Source: Actinomycetospora sp.
GTDB lineage: Bacteria; Actinomycetota; Actinomycetes; Mycobacteriales; Pseudonocardiaceae
Direction of reading: 5' to 3'
Length of the DNA: 18,705 nucleotides
Assembly: GCA_025925615.1 (NCBI GenBank)
Contig: JAICLN010000029.1
Span: forward strand, 1 to 18,705
Part shown: piece by piece, positions 15,133 to 18,705 of the stretch
How positions within the stretch are numbered: the stretch's first letter is position 1
Layout of the letters: each line of letters starts with the position of its first letter
The notes under the pieces: generated by a model
The model's input: only the letters and a program-made list of their open reading frames with translations
What the model was told of the DNA's origin: nothing
Databases searched by the model: none
Position numbers and translations under genes: made by a program

Positions 15133-15785
15133 GCGGACACGCGGCGGGGAAGGCCGGGCGCACGGACCTCGGACGAGCGGTGCACGGGCGATTCGATCGG
15201 TGCCGGCGGCGGGCAGCCGGGCGTGGTGCACTACTGAACGGTGTTGCCTGACAGGCGGACCCAGGACATGCCGGGACGGCGCCTCCCCGCGTGGGGGTGA
15301 CGCCGTCCCGGTCTCGGAGGAACGTTCGGATTCGGGACCCGCTCCGGGGATTCCCGGCCCACCGCTCGTGGGTTTGCGCTCTCGTGGGCGTGCCGCCCCG
15401 TGCTCGAGGGCTACGGGCGGCCGTGCTCCGACGAGCGGCTCGGGCCGATCCAGTGCGGGTTCTTCCCTGCGATCAATGGATCACCTGCCTCCTCATCGGG
15501 GCTTCCGGTACGCCGAAGCAGTCGATCCCTCGGACTCTCGGTAAGGGTTCAAACCGTGTGATCGGGACCACATCGACTCCTCCGACGGTACTCGCCAGCG
15601 AGACCCCGTCAAGGGTTACCGAAGGGTGAACGCGAACTGACGGGCGAGTCGTGGTCACAGCGTGTCGAGCGCTCGAGACCTACAGCCGCGCCGACCCCGC
15701 CCGGTTCCCGACGATCGCCGCGCTCGCCCCTCTCTCGCCCGCGGCGGCGGGGAGGAACGGCTGCGGTGGGCGTTCGAGGTGCTGG
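15133..15785. other. 653-base stretch with no intact gene
   Basis: This lies between the stop of the first histidine kinase and the end of the lipase remnant. The open frames in it are Arg/Gly/Ser-rich and resemble no protein I know. It holds a strong hairpin at 15271-15311 and a TetR-like frameshifted remnant near its right end. From about 15450 to 15660 the base composition is visibly less GC-rich than in the neighbours, which suggests old decayed or imported sequence. Confidence 0.6.
15271..15311. terminator. Two-tier hairpin, probable terminator of the two-component operon
   Basis: ccgggacggcg (15271-15281) pairs perfectly with 15301-15311. Inside, cccc (15285-15288) can pair with gggg (15293-15296) around gcgt. 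The structure lies about 140 bases after the kinase stop and has no T-run. It could act on both strands, which suits the convergent layout of the flanking genes. Confidence 0.6.
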
Positions 15786-15796
15786 TCAACGGGCTC
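15669..15796 (+). pseudogene. Frameshifted remnant resembling a TetR-family C-terminal domain
   Basis: Two frames read in turn give a helical string that looks like the end of TetR/AcrR regulators: ALETYSRADPARFPTIAALA in one frame (15669 onward), then GEERLRWAFEVLVNGL in another (about 15749-15796). A frame change falls in the run of gcggcgg near 15745. No DNA-binding N-terminus is visible upstream, and the end overlaps the last bases of the lipase remnant on the other strand. The resemblance is by eye to the pattern of proline-phenylalanine helix followed by a Gly-Leu end, and could be accidental. Confidence 0.35.
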
Positions 15797-16572
15797 CGGC
15801 GAACCAGCTACGGATCTCCGGCAGGGCCGCGACCGCCGTCCCGACGTGGTCGACCTCGCCCATGTCCTCGACCGTCGCGTCACCGCCGTGCGCGACGAGC
15901 TGCGCGCGGCACCGGTCGGTGTTGGCGAAGACGACGTCGCGGTCCGCGCGGCCGGCGTACAGCCGCGTCGGGACCCGGGGCGCCCAGCCGCACACGTCGT
16001 TGGCAGCCAGCGCGGCGGCCAGCGGCCCACGCGGGTGCGCGATCGCGGCCAGAGCGGCCGGCTGGAAGAGCTGCTGGGGCGCGGGCAGGGTGGCGGCGAC
16101 CTGGGTGAACTCGTGGGTGCCGTCGAAGAGCGCGTCGATCGTGCCCGCGTAGGGCGGCCGGAACACCAGGGCCGGGTCGGGGTACAGGTGGTAGAGCCGG
16201 TTCCACTCGACGAGCAGGTAGGCGAGGTAGGCCGAGGCCCGGTGCGGATCGACGAGCCGCGGGTCGGTGATCGCGGGCAGTTCCGCGCCGCCGAGGTCGT
16301 AGGGCCCGGCCATCGGGGCCAGGGCACGCAGGTGCCACGACCCGTCCGCGTGCTGCAGCGCCTGCCCGACCGCCATCGCCGCGGCGCCGCCCTGGGAGTG
16401 CCCCGAGAGCAGGACGTCGTGGGAGAGGCCCGCCCCGAGACCGGCGGCGGCCGCTTCGGCGGCAGGCAGCAGGTCGAGGGTCGCCGAGGCCGCCGACGCC
16501 GCCACCATGAACGGGTGCGGGCCGGGTGAGGCGCCGAGACCCAGGTAGTCGGGGGCCACGACGGCGGTGGCC
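15786..16572 (-). pseudogene. Lipase/alpha-beta hydrolase missing its N-terminal third
   Basis: The frame from the stop at 15786 up to about 16570 encodes the catalytic part of a secreted lipase-like alpha/beta hydrolase. It begins abruptly at AVVAPDYLGLGAS and continues with the nucleophile elbow LLSGHSQGG (Ser in GHSQG) and GPYDLGGAELP. Probable acid and base residues are in GRADRDVVF and GEVDHVGT. Full-length relatives have about 100-130 more residues before this point, including a signal peptide and the oxyanion region. Here, the upstream frame is only the reverse of the kinase gene: it runs open to a GTG at 16679 but looks Arg/Thr-rich and non-homologous. A product, if made, would be neither exported nor likely active. 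Confidence 0.7.
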
Positions 16573-16580
16573 GGGTTCGG
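16560..16580. other. Junction between two head-to-head genes truncated at their 5' ends
   Basis: Lipase homology on the minus strand stops, and kinase homology on the plus strand starts, within a few bases of each other here. There is no intergenic space, no promoter and no start region for either gene. The simplest reading is one deletion that removed both 5' ends and the shared promoter. An assembly join is the alternative. Confidence 0.6.
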
Positions 16581-17763
16581 CCTCGGGGTGAGCACGCTGA
16601 TCGTCTGGGTCGGCCTTCCGGTCCTGGTCGCGACCCTGCGGGCGTGCCGGGGCCTCGCCGTCGTCGAGCGGCGGGCCACCGTCGCGGTTACCGGGCACGA
16701 GCTGCCGCCGCACCACTACCGGGCCGTCTCGCGCACCGGAACGGCGGGCCTGGTCGCGCAGCTGGCCGACCCGCAGTCCTGGCGGGACCTCCTGCACGCC
16801 GTCCTCGGGTTCCCGGTCCGGCTCGCCGCCGCGGTGATCACGCTGAGCTGGGGGCTCGGTGGGCTGGGCGGGCTCCTCTGCGTCACGTGGCAGTGGGCGC
16901 TGCCGCACGACGGCGACTACCGGGGGCTACTCGATCTCGTCGCCGGTGTCGACTCTCCCGCCGCGGACATCGGCGTCGACACCGCGCTCGGCGCCCTGCT
17001 GCTCGTGACGTTCCCGCTGGTCACGCGTGCCCTGGTCGCCCTCCGCGCCGGCCTGGCCCGCGGGCTGCTGACCAACCAGACCGCGGCGCTCCGGGCCCGG
17101 ACGACGGAGCTCGCGACGGCGCGCCGCGCGGCGGTGGACGCCGAGGCGGCGACCCTGCGTCGGGTCGAGCGCGACCTGCACGACGGCCCCCAGCAGCGGC
17201 TCGTCCGTCTGGACATGGACCTCGAGACCCTCGGCCGGCGCCTCGACGACGACCCGGACGCGGCCCGGCTGGTGCTGGCCGAGGCCCTGACCCGGAACCG
17301 GGAGGCGCTCGCGGAGCTCCGCGCGCTCTCCCGCGGCATCGCGCCCCCGATCCTGGCCGACCGCGGCCTCGCCGAGGCGATCACCGCGGCCGCCGCACGC
17401 TGCCCGGTCCCCGTGACCCTCGACGTCGCCCTCCCCGACGGACCGCGACCCGCGGCCGCCGTCGAGAACACCGCCTACTTCGTCGTCACCGAAGCCCTCA
17501 CCAACGTCGCCAAGCACGCCGACGCATCGCGGGTCGGCGTGGTCGTGGGCGTCGCCGACGAACGGGTCACCGTCGAGGTCGCCGACGACGGCCGCGGCGG
17601 CGCCCACCTCGGGAAGGGCCACGGCCTGGCCGGCCTCGCCGACCGGCTCGCTGCCGTCGAGGGCAGACTGGACGTCACCAGCCCCGAGGGCGGGCCGACC
17701 GTCCTCACCGCGGAGATCCCGCTGGCCGGGGTCGGGCGGTCCGGAGGGGAGACGGCGCGCTGA
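16567..17763 (+). CDS. NarL-type sensor histidine kinase, probably N-terminally truncated
   Basis: A 398-residue HisKA_3-type kinase with a PF13796-like membrane sensor region: hydrophobic stretches at about 5-24, 80-108 and 137-157. The phospho-His is His205 in RDLHDGPQQRL. The ATPase domain has Asn313 (TEALTNVAKHADA), VADDGRGG (338-345) and GHGLAGLADRL. Related kinases carry roughly 25-35 further residues, the first half of the first membrane pair, before the LGVSTLIVWVGLP part seen here. GTG at 16567 is the only usable start, since an in-frame TAG lies at 16546; a G-run (16551-16555) could serve as ribosome site. The rest of the protein is intact. The stop overlaps the next start as TGATG. 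Confidence 0.8.
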   Translation: MAGFGLGVSTLIVWVGLPVLVATLRACRGLAVVERRATVAVTGHELPPHHYRAVSRTGTAGLVAQLADPQSWRDLLHAVLGFPVRLAAAVITLSWGLGGLGGLLCVTWQWALPHDGDYRGLLDLVAGVDSPAADIGVDTALGALLLVTFPLVTRALVALRAGLARGLLTNQTAALRARTTELATARRAAVDAEAATLRRVERDLHDGPQQRLVRLDMDLETLGRRLDDDPDAARLVLAEALTRNREALAELRALSRGIAPPILADRGLAEAITAAAARCPVPVTLDVALPDGPRPAAAVENTAYFVVTEALTNVAKHADASRVGVVVGVADERVTVEVADDGRGGAHLGKGHGLAGLADRLAAVEGRLDVTSPEGGPTVLTAEIPLAGVGRSGGETAR

Positions 17764-18419
17764 TGCGGGTGGTCCTGGCCGACGACTCGCTGCTGCTCCG
17801 CGAGGGGCTCGTCCGGTTGCTCGACGAGCTCGGGATCACCGTGGTGGCCGCGGTCGGGGACGGGGCGGCACTCGCCGACGCCGTCGACACCCACCGGCCC
17901 GACGTGGCCGTGGTCGACGTGCGAATGCCTCCGACGTTCACCGACGAGGGCCTGCGCGCCGCCCTCGACATCCGCCGGCGTCTGCCCGGCACCGGGATCC
18001 TCGTGCTGTCGCAGTACGTCGAGACGTCCTACGCGACGGAGCTGCTGGTCCACGGCGGCGGCGTCGGGTACCTGCTCAAGGACCGGGTCAGCCGCCTCGC
18101 CGATCTCTCCGACGCGCTGGAGCGGATCGTCGGCGGCGGCACCGTGCTCGACCCCGACGTCGTCGCGACCCTGTTCGTCCGCCGCGACCGGCGGGACCGG
18201 CTCGCCACCCTCACGCCCCGCGAGCGCGAGGTGCTCACCCACATCGCCGAGGGACGCACCAACACCGCGATCGCCCGCACCCTGGCCCTGAGCCAGGGCA
18301 GCGTCGAGAAGCACATCTCGTCGATCTTCGCCAAGCTGGGCCTGACCACCCCCTCCGACGACGACCACCGCCGCGTCCTCGCCGTCCTGACGTGGCTGGG
18401 TGCGATCACGCGGACGTAG
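17763..18419 (+). CDS. NarL/LuxR-type response regulator
   Basis: A 218-residue response regulator, partner of the kinase whose stop it overlaps (ATG at 17763 within TGATG). The receiver has Asp7/Asp8, phospho-acceptor Asp52 (VVDVRMPP), Ser83 and Lys106 (YLLKD). The C-terminal LuxR-type helix-turn-helix spans about 150-195: LTPREREVLTHIAEGRTNTAIARTL, then SQGSVEKHISSIFAKLGL with the recognition helix. The protein looks complete and under normal constraint even though the kinase ahead of it seems to have lost its promoter and N-terminus. Targets are unknown; the neighbouring hydrolases would be natural candidates by position only. Confidence 0.92.
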   Translation: MRVVLADDSLLLREGLVRLLDELGITVVAAVGDGAALADAVDTHRPDVAVVDVRMPPTFTDEGLRAALDIRRRLPGTGILVLSQYVETSYATELLVHGGGVGYLLKDRVSRLADLSDALERIVGGGTVLDPDVVATLFVRRDRRDRLATLTPREREVLTHIAEGRTNTAIARTLALSQGSVEKHISSIFAKLGLTTPSDDDHRRVLAVLTWLGAITRT

Positions 18420-18443
18420 TCCACCGCGCGGGCGGCCCAGGTC

Positions 18444-18705
18444 TCAGGGCCGGGGCGTGGCGGTCCAGGCCCGTTCGCGGACGAACGCGAACACCGCGGG
18501 GCGGGCGATCTGGCCGCCAGGTGAGCCGTAGGGGTGGTCGAAGACGTGGTCGGCGTAGGGCACCTGGAACAGCCGGCCGGGGACGCCGGCGGCGCGCAGG
18601 GCGGCGTCGTGGGCGCGGACGAGGTCGGCGCGGATGAAGTTGTCCGCGGCGCCGACGACGAGCATGGTCGGTGGCAGCGAGCCGTCGACGAGGTCTTTGG
18701 GCGAC
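18444..18705 (-). CDS. Alpha/beta hydrolase (esterase-like), C-terminal part, 5' end outside the window
   Basis: The frame is open from the window edge to a TGA at 18444-18446 and gives the last 86 residues of an alpha/beta hydrolase. LPPTMLVVGAADNFIRADLVRAHDAALRAAG carries the probable catalytic Asp (AADNFI), and QVPYADHVFDH carries the catalytic His in a typical spacing, followed by the C-terminal helix AVFAFVRERAW. This pattern is that of the alpha/beta hydrolase-3 esterase group; the nucleophile elbow lies beyond the window. It converges on the response regulator gene with 24 bases between the stops. The substrate cannot be said. Confidence 0.75.
   Translation of the reverse strand, partial: SPKDLVDGSLPPTMLVVGAADNFIRADLVRAHDAALRAAGVPGRLFQVPYADHVFDHPYGSPGGQIARPAVFAFVRERAWTATPRP

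Noticed and set aside
15550..15580. ggttcaaacc resembles the T-arm of a tRNA
   Set aside because: The flanking bases do not form a 5-bp T stem, and no acceptor or anticodon arm can be placed around it.
15473..15658. 61-residue minus-strand frame in the gene-free stretch
   Set aside because: It has no recognisable motif and no clear ribosome site, and its length is expected by chance in such GC-rich DNA.
1..18705. Defence island, prophage, biosynthetic cluster or CRISPR
   Set aside because: No nuclease, integrase, large synthase, spacer array or other hallmark gene is visible; the identified genes are common actinobacterial chromosomal families.

Overview
The window is about 18.7 kb of very GC-rich DNA. 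Codons end mostly in G or C, GTG starts are frequent, and at least one promoter looks leaderless. These traits, together with F420-dependent enzymes, a mycofactocin-type short-chain dehydrogenase, a WS/DGAT acyltransferase, an IcmF-type mutase and a MurT/GatD pair, point to a high-GC actinomycete, most likely near Pseudonocardia or Actinomycetospora. That placement is inference from gene content and style; no rRNA marker is present. No tRNA, rRNA, CRISPR array, transposase, integrase or phage gene is visible.

Left part (1-6145): the 3' end of a fused isobutyryl-CoA mutase (icmF) and a perfect hairpin terminator, then a DUF389 membrane protein and a mycofactocin-coupled SDR on +. Next come a convergent WS/DGAT wax ester/diacylglycerol acyltransferase on -, a divergent BtuF-like metal-receptor domain protein with no signal peptide on +, and a classical SDR on -, downstream of glutaminase. 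Middle (6156-11028): glutaminase on - with an acidic Pro-Glu tail, diverging from a + pair of F420-linked genes (LLM oxidoreductase and PPOX-type protein). A double hairpin made of near-identical arms lies between the PPOX gene and an AraJ-like MFS exporter on -. The exporter diverges from its probable LysR regulator on +.

Right part (10994-18705): gatD and murT, with a 4-base stop/start overlap, make the lipid II D-glutamate amidation enzyme on the - strand. They diverge from an OmpR-type response regulator/histidine kinase pair on +. A 653-base gene-free stretch follows, with one strong hairpin and a frameshifted remnant that resembles a TetR C-terminus. Then comes a lipase/hydrolase (-) that has lost its N-terminal third and abuts, head to head, a NarL-type histidine kinase (+) that has lost its first membrane segment, followed by an intact LuxR-type response regulator. 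The window ends inside an alpha/beta hydrolase gene on -.

Most of the window is ordinary chromosomal housekeeping and accessory metabolism, and I do not see a convincing new multi-gene system. The most unusual feature is the junction near 16570, where two divergent genes appear to have lost their 5' ends and shared promoter in one deletion (or are joined by an assembly error). The hairpin repeat families at 1097-1136 (with a partial relative at 5362-5384) and 8610-8733 are the next most interesting.
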